A DNA stretch of 40,474 bases, taken from assembly GCA_004213155.1 (NCBI GenBank), contig SHAN01000002.1:1-40474 (forward strand), given 5' to 3'. Shown here one piece after another: positions 29,045-37,838 of the stretch (positions within the stretch are counted from its first letter, which is position 1; every line of letters starts with the position of its first letter). The notes beneath the pieces were generated by a model that saw nothing but the letters and a program-made list of their open reading frames with translations, was not told the origin of the DNA and made no database searches. Source of the stretch: Candidatus Pelagibacterales bacterium (GTDB taxonomy: Bacteria; Pseudomonadota; Alphaproteobacteria; Pelagibacterales; Pelagibacteraceae). Position numbers and translations under genes: made by a program.

Positions 29045-29962
29045 TTATTTAATCTTACTAATTTGGTGTTTGTCATTTAAATTTAGGATAATTGAACAAT
29101 GTTTTGGTGTATCTTTGAACATTCGTTCTGTAATTCTTTGATAAGTTTGCATAAATTTTTTGACATCATCGCTTTTCATAATTTTTAAATTTTTTTTGTT
29201 TTTTGTTTGTAGCCAAAGTTTTCTCTCTTGTTTTAATCTCCAGCTTCTTAATAAATTAAAATTTTTAGCTTTTAAATATAATAATCCATCTAATTGCTTA
29301 AATAATATATTATATTTTGTTTTCAATTGATTATTAACATGGGATCTCCATTTAGAATTTTGATCATAGGCTTTTTCAAGGGAATTAATTGGTTTTTTAA
29401 GCTGTTTAGCTGTTTGTGCTCTGGCGCCCACACACCAGCCTTCAAAAATTACTATATCTGGTTTTGATTTAATTTTATACCAATTGGTTCTTGAGTAACG
29501 ATCATCTATTGCTTTATTAAACTTAGGAATTTTAAAATTTTTAAATTTTTTAGACTTAACTTTTTTGAAAAAATCTAACATTAATTCAATATCATGTGTT
29601 CCTGGAACACCTCTTGTCATTAATAATGGGTGCTTTTTTTTAGATAATAATTTTCTATCTCTTCTTGTTTTATAAAAATCATCAATTGAAACTTTAAAAA
29701 CATTTAATTTAAAATATTTTTTTAAAATTAAACTTATAATTGATGAAATAGTTGTTTTGCCAGATCCTTGACCACCAGCCAAACCTATTATTAAAGTTTT
29801 ATTTTTATGAGTTTTTTTTGAAATCCAATAACTTATTGGAATTAAAAAAGATTTAATCATTCTCTCTTTGTTTTTAAATTTATCTGATTTTGTTTCTTGA
29901 GATGAAATAAAATCAAAACAATCTTTTTTTACTTTATCAAAACAATGATTAATAGATTTCAT
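29045..29962 (-). CDS. D-glycerate 3-kinase-like P-loop kinase
   Basis: Walker A GLAGGQGSGKTTIS, SIDDFYKTRRDR, RGVPGTHDIELM, FEGWCVGARAQ, LRSWRLKQE; GLYK-type kinase signature. Confidence 0.82.
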   Translation of the reverse strand: MKSINHCFDKVKKDCFDFISSQETKSDKFKNKERMIKSFLIPISYWISKKTHKNKTLIIGLAGGQGSGKTTISSIISLILKKYFKLNVFKVSIDDFYKTRRDRKLLSKKKHPLLMTRGVPGTHDIELMLDFFKKVKSKKFKNFKIPKFNKAIDDRYSRTNWYKIKSKPDIVIFEGWCVGARAQTAKQLKKPINSLEKAYDQNSKWRSHVNNQLKTKYNILFKQLDGLLYLKAKNFNLLRSWRLKQERKLWLQTKNKKNLKIMKSDDVKKFMQTYQRITERMFKDTPKHCSIILNLNDKHQISKIK

Positions 29963-29967
29963 AAAAA

Positions 29968-30336
29968 TTATTTTTTTTGATCAAGTGGATGATTATCTCC
30001 ATCATTAACTGGAACATTTTCTATCTCAAATGGTTTAATACCTTCAACGCAAGCAATATTAACACCATAAATTTTAGGATTAATTCTTGGTCTATTATGT
30101 GTATGTATACCACAATTTGAGCAAAAATAATGCTTAGCAGTTTTTGTATAATATTGATAAATTTTTAAAAACTCTTCTCCTTCAACAAGTTTAAAATCTT
30201 CAGGTCCGACAACTCCTATTATATATCCTTTTCTTTTACATAAAGAACAATTGCATCTCATAATCTTTTCAAATCCTTTTTCAGGAACATTAACTTCTGC
30301 TTTTACTTTTCCACAGTGGCATGTTAGTTTTTTCAT
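29968..30336 (-). CDS. GFA family (CENP-V/GFA-domain) zinc-binding protein
   Basis: CHCGKVKAEV, CNCSLCKRKG, YFCSNCGIHTHNRPR. Confidence 0.88.
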   Translation of the reverse strand: MKKLTCHCGKVKAEVNVPEKGFEKIMRCNCSLCKRKGYIIGVVGPEDFKLVEGEEFLKIYQYYTKTAKHYFCSNCGIHTHNRPRINPKIYGVNIACVEGIKPFEIENVPVNDGDNHPLDQKK

Positions 30337-30349
30337 TTTAATTTCTCCT

Positions 30350-31294
30350 TTATTTATTTAAGGCCACTTTTTCTCTCTTTTTACTTTTTCTAACTTCGTC
30401 AAAATATATAACTCTCGTTGGTACTTCAACAGGTTTATAGTAATCTTTGCATTTATCATAAATTTTTATTGATGTTTCGTGTCCAGGATCCCTTTTGTCT
30501 AGTAATCGAAAAAAAGCCTTTTCTTCCTTTGTTGTATAACCTTTTTCGTAAAAGCATTTTTTTTGAATAACTCCTACATTTTTATAATTTATATATCTTG
30601 TTATCCCCGTACTATAAATTCCAAATTTTTGATATACATATGTTTTTGTTTTTGTTGGACCTTTATAATCATATTTAAGTTCATCATTTACCCAAACTTT
30701 AAAAAAACCATTATCTTTTTTTGTCCACTTTGCATTAATCAAAATATCAATCCAACTACCTGGCATATCTTTATTATCTACTAGTTTTCTTTCATCATAG
30801 TCTATATCTCCTATGGTTCTTACAACTGAGTAACCGTCTTTTAACTCCTTAAACATAAAAACAGGTGGGCCATCTTGCTGGTGAAATTGTCCATAATTAT
30901 TACTTAGAGGATAAAGGTTTTGGTGATCTTTTGAAAAATAAACTGACCATGAAAACCAATACTCTCCTCCACTCATTTTATCAGCTTCTTTTCCTCCAGA
31001 TAATTCATGTCGTTCTCGATCATTCTTGCAATCGCTCCAGCCACCCGTTTCATCTTTACCACAATCTCCCGCTCTTACTTCAAATCTAATAGATTGTTCT
31101 CCTGCTCTAATTGGATGTCCATCCTTTTTGTTTACGACTTGCATTCCATAATCTTTGAAATATTTACCAGTTAAACTTTTAAATAATTTTTGATATCCTG
31201 AAGCTGTATCTTTTGGGAGTCTAACTACTGTTTCAGCAAAAACAAAGTTGCTCCAAACCAGATTTATAATTAAGATTGATATAATTTTTTTCAT
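30350..31294 (-). CDS. Secreted polysaccharide lyase-like protein (heparin lyase I-like fold)
   Basis: Signal peptide; IRFEVRAGDCG...DRERHELSGG, YWFSWSVYFSKD, QFHQQDGPPVFMF, KVWVNDELKYDYKGPT; resembles the Polysacc_lyase jelly-roll pattern. Confidence 0.7.
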   Translation of the reverse strand: MKKIISILIINLVWSNFVFAETVVRLPKDTASGYQKLFKSLTGKYFKDYGMQVVNKKDGHPIRAGEQSIRFEVRAGDCGKDETGGWSDCKNDRERHELSGGKEADKMSGGEYWFSWSVYFSKDHQNLYPLSNNYGQFHQQDGPPVFMFKELKDGYSVVRTIGDIDYDERKLVDNKDMPGSWIDILINAKWTKKDNGFFKVWVNDELKYDYKGPTKTKTYVYQKFGIYSTGITRYINYKNVGVIQKKCFYEKGYTTKEEKAFFRLLDKRDPGHETSIKIYDKCKDYYKPVEVPTRVIYFDEVRKSKKREKVALNK

Positions 31295-31437
31295 TTTAAT
31301 CTATATTTCAAACTATCTTTGGTTGAAGATATCCACAAGAGCGCAAAATATAGTTTAAATGTTCATGTTTTGATTCACTTTTGATTCAGTTACAGACTCA
31401 AAATACAACCTATTGACTGTATTACAAATATATAATA

Positions 31438-31452
31438 GAACAAAATAAGAAC
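31438..31452 (+). promoter_or_regulatory. Candidate LexA/SOS box (GAAC-N7-GAAC) immediately upstream of umuD
   Basis: GAACAAAATAAGAAC ends 3 nt before the ATG at 31456; exact match to the alphaproteobacterial direct-repeat consensus. Confidence 0.65.
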
Positions 31453-31455
31453 ATT

Positions 31456-31851
31456 ATGAAATTGACATTACCATTTTATCTTCATAAAGCAGGAGCTGGT
31501 TTTCCTTCTCCAGCCACTGATTATATAGAAGAAGATATAGATCTTAATATTCATCTAATCAAAAATACACCAGCTACATTCATTATAAGAGTTCAAGGTA
31601 AATCAATGTCAAATGTCGGAATTTACGATGGTGATCTTTTAATTGTTGATAAAAGCATCAAACCAAAAAATTTTTCAACAGTTATAGCAAATGTTCATGA
31701 TGAGCTAGTAGTAAAAAGCTTCGTAAAAGAGAAAAGCTTACAATTTTTATCATCTGGATCACAAAACTTTGAAGACAGAATAATTATAAATGAAGATTCT
31801 AATGTTTTTATTTGGGGGGTTGTAACTTATGTCATTCATTCAAAATACTAA
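31456..31851 (+). CDS. umuD: UmuD-like S24 self-cleaving protein (DNA polymerase V subunit)
   Basis: AG-FPSPATDY cleavage-site context, VQGKSMSNVGIYDGDLLIVD (catalytic Ser), VVKSFVK (catalytic Lys). Confidence 0.93.
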   Translation: MKLTLPFYLHKAGAGFPSPATDYIEEDIDLNIHLIKNTPATFIIRVQGKSMSNVGIYDGDLLIVDKSIKPKNFSTVIANVHDELVVKSFVKEKSLQFLSSGSQNFEDRIIINEDSNVFIWGVVTYVIHSKY

Positions 31852-33109
31852 AAAAATAGCTTTAGTAGATTGTAATTCTTTTTATGTTTCTTGTGAAAGA
31901 TTATTTAAACCTTCATTAAATAAAAAACCTGTAATAGTTTTATCTAGCAATGATGGATGTATAATTTCTAGATCTAATGAAGCTAAATTATTAGGTATAA
32001 AAATGGGTGATCCTTACTTTAAAGCAAAAGAAATAGTTAAAAAAAATAATGTTCAAGTATTCTCGTCAAACTATTCTTTGTATGGAGATATATCTAGGCG
32101 AGTTATGAGGACTTTAAAATATTTTGGTACTAAAATTGAAATTTATTCTATAGATGAAGCTTTTTTAGATTTAACAGATTTATCTGATAACTTAATTGAG
32201 TTATTCGGGAAAAAAATTAGAAATACAATATTAGAATGGACAGGAATTCCAACTAGTATTGGTATTGCTAGTACAAAAACTCTAAGTAAAATAGCAAATC
32301 ATATTGCTAAAAAAAATAAATCAGGAGTTGTAAGTTTACTAAATGCAAAAGATATTGATCCAGTATTAGAAAAAATAAATATTAATGATGTTTGGGGTGT
32401 TGGAAGACAGATGACTAAATTTTATATTAAAAATAATATTAATAATGCAAAACAATTAAAAAATGTATCAAATACATGGATAAAAAAAAACTCTAATGTT
32501 TTAAGTTCTAGAACAGCAATGGAATTAAAAGGTATTTCTTGTATCGATATAGAAGTAAGTCAATCAAAAAGAAAAAGTTGCTGTGTATCTAGATCATTTG
32601 GAAGAAAAGTAGATAGTATTCAAGAACTAAAAGAATCTATAACAACACATTGTTTAAATGCTGCAGAAAAAATAAGATCAGAGTCTTTGTTTGCTAAATC
32701 AATTACTATTTCTGTTCGAACAAGTCCATTTCAAAAAACAGAAAGATATTATTCTAATTCAAAAACTTTAGATTTTCCAATTGCTACAAATAATAGTATA
32801 GAAATAGTAAAAACTGCTTTGGCTGGTTTAGAAATTATTTTTATAAAAGGGTATAAATACCAAAAATCTGGAATTGTGTTATCTGGTTTAACTAGTTCAG
32901 AAAATAATCAAAATTTATTTTTTACAGATAAAGATAATAAAATGAAAAATTTAATGAAATCTATAGACTCGACAAATTATAAATATGGTCGTTCAACTTT
33001 AAGTTTAGCTGATGCAGGAATTAAAAAAAAATGGAACTTAAGAAAAGAACATAGTTCTAAAATTGATACTGCAGATTTTTATTGTTTGCCTACGATAAAA
33101 GCTAGTTAA
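31829..33109 (+). CDS. umuC: UmuC-like Y-family DNA polymerase
   Basis: ALVDCNSFYVSCERLF, VLSSNDGCIISRSNEAK, YSIDEAFLDL, TSIGIASTKTLSKIANHIAKK; overlaps umuD by 23 nt. Confidence 0.96.
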   Translation: MSFIQNTKKIALVDCNSFYVSCERLFKPSLNKKPVIVLSSNDGCIISRSNEAKLLGIKMGDPYFKAKEIVKKNNVQVFSSNYSLYGDISRRVMRTLKYFGTKIEIYSIDEAFLDLTDLSDNLIELFGKKIRNTILEWTGIPTSIGIASTKTLSKIANHIAKKNKSGVVSLLNAKDIDPVLEKININDVWGVGRQMTKFYIKNNINNAKQLKNVSNTWIKKNSNVLSSRTAMELKGISCIDIEVSQSKRKSCCVSRSFGRKVDSIQELKESITTHCLNAAEKIRSESLFAKSITISVRTSPFQKTERYYSNSKTLDFPIATNNSIEIVKTALAGLEIIFIKGYKYQKSGIVLSGLTSSENNQNLFFTDKDNKMKNLMKSIDSTNYKYGRSTLSLADAGIKKKWNLRKEHSSKIDTADFYCLPTIKAS

Positions 33110-33974
33110 TCTCTTCAATATTATCAATATTATTTAAAGAATTATTTAATTCTTCAAGATTTTCTCTTTTGGAGAGAGAGACGACTGAATAGATTAAGAT
33201 AAATATAAAAAATACTGGAATTAATGTAATAATTGATAATGACCCGTAGATTAAAAAAAAATAAACAAGTAAAAAAATAATAGATCTAGCAATTAATGTT
33301 TTTTTAAAAACAGCAATAATTGATAGTGAATGTTTTAAAAGATTTAAAAAACTCATTTTAGATGGATTAAAATATCTAGTGCCTCTAATAGATGAGATAG
33401 AATTTCTGTTATCAATTATTTTAACCAGAGCTCCTGAAAAACTACTCCAAGTAGCCGCTTCATTGACCATATTATTAACTATAATCTTAGGAAGACAAGT
33501 ATAATTACCAAATTTAATCTTTTGACCTGTAAAAACAAAAGTTAAAAATTTATGTGCTAAATAGCAAAATCTAAAAATAAGCCCTTCAGATCTTTTAATC
33601 CTATCAGCTGTAACAACTACACCTGGATTTTCTTTAATTTTTTTAATTAATAAACTTATTTCTTCAGGTCGATCTTCTCCATCTCCATCCATTGGAATTA
33701 CATAATCAAAATCTTCTTTTTTATTAATATACTTTAATCCAGTAGCTATACATCTAGCATGCCCCCTATTTTCTTTCATATTAATAATTTCGATAAACTT
33801 TAAATTATCTAAATCAACCAAAAATTCTGGTTTAATTTCTGTAGATGCATCATTAATAATTATTACTGAAAACTCACAATCTAGTGTTAAAACTTCTGAA
33901 TTAATATTTTCAAGAAGTTTAAAAACTGAATGCCAATCATTGTAAACTGGTATTAATATTTTTATTTTCATCAT
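33102..33974 (-). CDS. Family 2 glycosyltransferase with C-terminal membrane segments
   Basis: ILIPVYNDWHSVFKLLENI, VIIINDAST, IPMDGDGEDRPEEI, C-terminal hydrophobic pair. Confidence 0.87.
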   Translation of the reverse strand: MMKIKILIPVYNDWHSVFKLLENINSEVLTLDCEFSVIIINDASTEIKPEFLVDLDNLKFIEIINMKENRGHARCIATGLKYINKKEDFDYVIPMDGDGEDRPEEISLLIKKIKENPGVVVTADRIKRSEGLIFRFCYLAHKFLTFVFTGQKIKFGNYTCLPKIIVNNMVNEAATWSSFSGALVKIIDNRNSISSIRGTRYFNPSKMSFLNLLKHSLSIIAVFKKTLIARSIIFLLVYFFLIYGSLSIITLIPVFFIFILIYSVVSLSKRENLEELNNSLNNIDNIEEIN

Positions 33975-35290
33975 TTTTTACCAATTATACGAATTTGAGA
34001 ATTATTTTCTTTAAAAATCATATCAACATAATTGTCTCCAAATGTAGTATCACCCCAGTAAAACCATTTTGGTCTAGATTTTAAATGGTAAGATAGGTTT
34101 CCGGCGTACCATTCATCTCCTTCAACTTTTTCTATTAAACTATTATATTTATTATCCCAATCCTTTTGAACTTTCTGTGCTATTTCTTTTCCAGGATAAT
34201 CTGTTCTCTTATCTGTTTCAGTTATAGAAACATATGCATAAGCAAAAGGTGAAAAAATAAATAAAATTAAAAATACTGTAGTAAAGTTTTTTAGTTTATT
34301 TAAATTGATTTGAGATTGAAAAATATAAATTACCAAAACTCCAAAAAATAGATAAAAAGGTGTCATCCACATTGTTCTTATTTTAACTCCCATAATCATA
34401 GAAGTTAAAAAAACTAAAGCTATTGGAACAATATTTATTGCTAATAAAAATAAAAGCTTATTATCTTTAAAATTAAATTTACTTTTGAATTTACTATTTA
34501 AAAATAAAAACATTAAAATGAAAGGAATTAATATTCCAATTTGTTTTCCTAAAAAGATTAATGGATGCATTATGTGATCTAAAAAATTTTGATCCCCTGC
34601 TCCTGTTCTATCAAGTCCATAAGTAATAGTTATATAATTATTTTCAGTAAGCCAGATTAAATGTGGTAATAAAATAATTAAGAAGGGAATTATTGATATA
34701 AGACATTTAAAGTCAATTTTCTTTTTATAGATCATATAAATTAAAAAAATATCAATTCCTAAAGCTAAATATATAAATAAATATTTTGATAAAAAACCAA
34801 AACCTGCAAACAATCCGAATAAAAACCAATCTATGATTTTATTATTTTTAATACCTTCCCATAAATATAAAACTGTTAAAGCCCAAAAAGGTATTAAACA
34901 TACGTTTACATTAAATTCTGGAGTTGTAAAATTATAGAAGTAAATTCCCTCTAATAATAGAACTGATAATAAACAAAACACTTTGTTTTTAAAAAAATTT
35001 TCTGCAAATTTAAAAATAACAAAAAAAGAAATAATTACACAGATTTGACTTAATAAATAATAGGCCCAGTCTTGCGCACCAAAAATTTGATAAAAAATTT
35101 CTACTAAGAATGCACTCATAGGTGGATGCTTGTTAAATCCCCAATCTAAATTACTTCCCCATGCTAAAGCTTCAATAGTATCTAATGGTAAATTATTGTT
35201 TGTTAAAGATGGAATTCCTGTCCAAATAATAAGGTGAACAAATAGAAAAATATAAAAAATATTATTTATTTTGTCTTTTTTTAACATCAT
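33971..35290 (-). CDS. ArnT/PMT-like (GT39/GT83) membrane glycosyltransferase
   Basis: Many TM segments, LDTIEALAWGSNLDWGFNKHPPMSAFLVEIFYQIFG acidic loop; overlaps the GT2 start by 4 nt. Confidence 0.85.
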   Translation of the reverse strand: MMLKKDKINNIFYIFLFVHLIIWTGIPSLTNNNLPLDTIEALAWGSNLDWGFNKHPPMSAFLVEIFYQIFGAQDWAYYLLSQICVIISFFVIFKFAENFFKNKVFCLLSVLLLEGIYFYNFTTPEFNVNVCLIPFWALTVLYLWEGIKNNKIIDWFLFGLFAGFGFLSKYLFIYLALGIDIFLIYMIYKKKIDFKCLISIIPFLIILLPHLIWLTENNYITITYGLDRTGAGDQNFLDHIMHPLIFLGKQIGILIPFILMFLFLNSKFKSKFNFKDNKLLFLLAINIVPIALVFLTSMIMGVKIRTMWMTPFYLFFGVLVIYIFQSQINLNKLKNFTTVFLILFIFSPFAYAYVSITETDKRTDYPGKEIAQKVQKDWDNKYNSLIEKVEGDEWYAGNLSYHLKSRPKWFYWGDTTFGDNYVDMIFKENNSQIRIIGKK

Positions 35291-35368
35291 TTTAGTAAAT
35301 TTATATTAATTAACCAAGCTTGACACCTATTAATTGCTGAATATACTCCGGCGCTACAATTTATAATT

Positions 35369-35788
35369 ATGGCTATTAAAATATCTAAAAAATACGTACC
35401 AAATCTAAAAGAAAAATATATGTGTGAAAAACACAAGTTATTTTTCAAACAAAAACTTAATGAATGGAAAAAAGAAATTATAAAATCTAATAATCAAGCA
35501 ATATATAATAATGATTTAGATGATAATAGTACATCAGCTGATATTATTGACCAAGCTAGTTCGTATACAGAAAAAAATGTTGAAATGAGAACTATTAATA
35601 GACAAATAAAATTAGTAACTAAAATTGATAGAGCTCTAAAAAAAATACAAAATAATACTTATGGTTATTGTGAAGAAACTGGTGAACCAATTGGTATTAA
35701 AAGACTAATTGCAAGACCAATTGCTACTCTATGTATTGCAGCTCAAGAGAAACATGAAAATAATGAAAAAGTTTATGTTGATGCCTAA
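35369..35788 (+). CDS. dksA: DksA/TraR-family protein with non-canonical zinc-finger residues
   Basis: Coiled-coil tip DIIDQA (DxxDxA), RALKKIQNNTYGYCEETGEPIGIKRLIARPIATLCIAAQEKHE; CxxT...CxxA instead of CxxC...CxxC. Confidence 0.92.
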   Translation: MAIKISKKYVPNLKEKYMCEKHKLFFKQKLNEWKKEIIKSNNQAIYNNDLDDNSTSADIIDQASSYTEKNVEMRTINRQIKLVTKIDRALKKIQNNTYGYCEETGEPIGIKRLIARPIATLCIAAQEKHENNEKVYVDA

Positions 35789-36414
35789 TTAGGCATTGGA
35801 ATTGCAGAACCATTACTCATAATATCATACCCTTTAATAACTGCTTTTCTTTTTGATATATCTAGATACCACCTTAATAAATTTTTATAATTATTAAGAC
35901 CAACATCATGCCATTCATGTCTGGCTATCCATGGCCATGTAGCAATATCTGCAATTGAATAATCCTCTCCTGCTAAATATTTTGAAACCAACAACCGTTC
36001 ATCTAAATCTTTATATATATTTTTTGTTATTTTAAAATATCTTGACTCTCCAAACTCACTTTTTCCAGGATTATAATGATGAAACTGATGATGTTGACCG
36101 ATCATAGGTCCAACATAACCCATTTGAGCCATTAGCCATTGATTAATCTTATTTCTTTTTTTTTCGTCATAAAATTTTTTACTTTTTTCACCTAAATAAA
36201 TAAGTATTGCACCAGATTCGAATATTGACTCTCCAGTATCATGATCAATAATCACAGGTATTTTACTAAATGGGCTTATTTTTCTAAACTCTGGATCAAA
36301 TTGCTGGTCTTCTTTTAAATTTATTTTTGTAATTTTATATTTAAAACCAATTTCTTCTAACATGATTGAAATTTTTACACCATTTGGAGTCTCTGCCGTA
36401 AAAAGTTCTATCAC
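35785..36414 (-). CDS. Glutathione S-transferase family protein (YfcG/YghU-like)
   Basis: ELFTAETPNGVKISIMLEEIG, KIPVIID, FESGAILIYLGEK, YSIADIATWPWI. Confidence 0.92.
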   Translation of the reverse strand: MIELFTAETPNGVKISIMLEEIGFKYKITKINLKEDQQFDPEFRKISPFSKIPVIIDHDTGESIFESGAILIYLGEKSKKFYDEKKRNKINQWLMAQMGYVGPMIGQHHQFHHYNPGKSEFGESRYFKITKNIYKDLDERLLVSKYLAGEDYSIADIATWPWIARHEWHDVGLNNYKNLLRWYLDISKRKAVIKGYDIMSNGSAIPMPN

Positions 36415-36415
36415 T

Positions 36416-37429
36416 TTATTTTTTACCTAATCTATTCAATACGTTTTTAGATGTAGTAGTAAATTCAAATCTTAAAGTTTCATCAGGTCTTGCTAATTTA
36501 AAACACCCTCTTGCTGCTAAAGCACCTTCATGAAAACCTGATAAAATTAACTTAAGTTTACCTGGATAGCTACAAAGATCACCAATTGCAAATATACCCT
36601 TCTCATTAGTTTCAAAATTTTCTGTATTTACAGGAATTGTTTTCTTGTCAATATTTAATCCCCAATTTGCAATAGGTCCTAATTGCATAATTAGTCCAAA
36701 AAAACCTAAAACATAATCTGTTTTAATGTCTTTCAAATTTCCATCATCATGTTTAATGCTGATTTTTTCAAGTTTGTTTTCTCCATCAACAGAATTGAGT
36801 TGATATTTTGTAAATAATTGAATTTTACCTTCTTTTTCAAGCTGTTTAACTTTATCTATACTAACTTGCGCTCCTCTAAAATCATCTCTTCTATGAACCA
36901 ATATAACTTTAGAAGTATTAGATAATTCAATAGCCCAATCTAAAGCAGAGTCTCCTCCACCAAAAATACAAACTGTTTTATTTTTAAAAATTACCTTATT
37001 TTTAACTGAATAAAATAACTCTTTACCTTCAAATTTTTCAGAACCTTTTGCTGAAAATTTTCTTGGCTCAAAAGACCCTACTCCGCCAGCAATAATAATA
37101 TTGTATGCTTGAAACTCTTTTCCTTTATTAGTTTTGATAATCCAAAAATTTTTATCTTTTTTAACCTCTTCTACTCTTTCATTTAAATGAATATTAGGTT
37201 TAAACGGTTTTAATTGTTCAATTAAATTATTTGTTAATTCTTCTCCAGTACATTCTGGAATTGCTGGAATATCATAAATAGGTTTATCTGGGTAAAGTTC
37301 TATACACTGACCTCCTATCTTATCAAGATTATCAACTATCTCTGCTTTTAAACCAATAATTCCTAATTGATGAACAGCAAACAATCCTGTAGGTCCAGCA
37401 CCAATCACTAATACATCTGTTTTAATCAT
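36416..37429 (-). CDS. Thioredoxin-reductase-like ferredoxin--NADP(+) reductase
   Basis: VIGAGPTGLFAVHQLGI, GGQCIELYPDKPIYDIPA, FGGGDSALDWAIEL, FAIGDLCSYPGKLKLI; no CxxC redox motif. Confidence 0.92.
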   Translation of the reverse strand: MIKTDVLVIGAGPTGLFAVHQLGIIGLKAEIVDNLDKIGGQCIELYPDKPIYDIPAIPECTGEELTNNLIEQLKPFKPNIHLNERVEEVKKDKNFWIIKTNKGKEFQAYNIIIAGGVGSFEPRKFSAKGSEKFEGKELFYSVKNKVIFKNKTVCIFGGGDSALDWAIELSNTSKVILVHRRDDFRGAQVSIDKVKQLEKEGKIQLFTKYQLNSVDGENKLEKISIKHDDGNLKDIKTDYVLGFFGLIMQLGPIANWGLNIDKKTIPVNTENFETNEKGIFAIGDLCSYPGKLKLILSGFHEGALAARGCFKLARPDETLRFEFTTTSKNVLNRLGKK

Positions 37430-37432
37430 ATT

Positions 37433-37753
37433 TTAAGTTTGTTGAGATGGTAAATTAACAATTAAACCATCTAACTCTTCTGATACCATAATTTGACAGC
37501 TAAGACGACTAAATCGATTTGGCTCAAAAGCCATATCAATCATATCTTCTTCACCATCCTCTTTTTTCTTAACTTTTTCATACCATTTTTCATCTATATA
37601 TACATGACAAGTTGCACAAGCCATTGAACCACCACAATCAGCATCTATTCCAGGAATATTATTTTGTACAGCACCCTCCATTACACTCAAACCGTTTTCT
37701 ACATCAATTGTATGAGGCTTTCCATTATGTTCTATATAGGTAATTTTTGTCAT
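37433..37753 (-). CDS. 2Fe-2S ferredoxin (adrenodoxin-type)
   Basis: [16 protein letters not shown] cluster ligands and RLSCQI fourth Cys. Confidence 0.95.
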   Translation of the reverse strand: MTKITYIEHNGKPHTIDVENGLSVMEGAVQNNIPGIDADCGGSMACATCHVYIDEKWYEKVKKKEDGEEDMIDMAFEPNRFSRLSCQIMVSEELDGLIVNLPSQQT

Positions 37754-37779
37754 AAATAATTTATAGATTGATAAAAAAA

Positions 37780-37808
37780 AAGGGCAAGTGTGAAAACACT
37801 CGCCCTTT
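37780..37808 (-). terminator. Rho-independent terminator downstream of proteorhodopsin
   Basis: Minus strand AGGGCGAGTGTTTTCACACTTGCCCT with a T8-type tract; strong stem with one G-T wobble, located between proteorhodopsin and ferredoxin. Confidence 0.88.
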
Positions 37809-37838
37809 TAAATTTTTACTTATCTTTGTTTTTTAATA

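Noticed and set aside
31413-31436. TTGACT / TATAAT promoter pair upstream of umuD
   Set aside because: The spacing is only 12 nt, too short for a canonical sigma-70 promoter, so it was not annotated.
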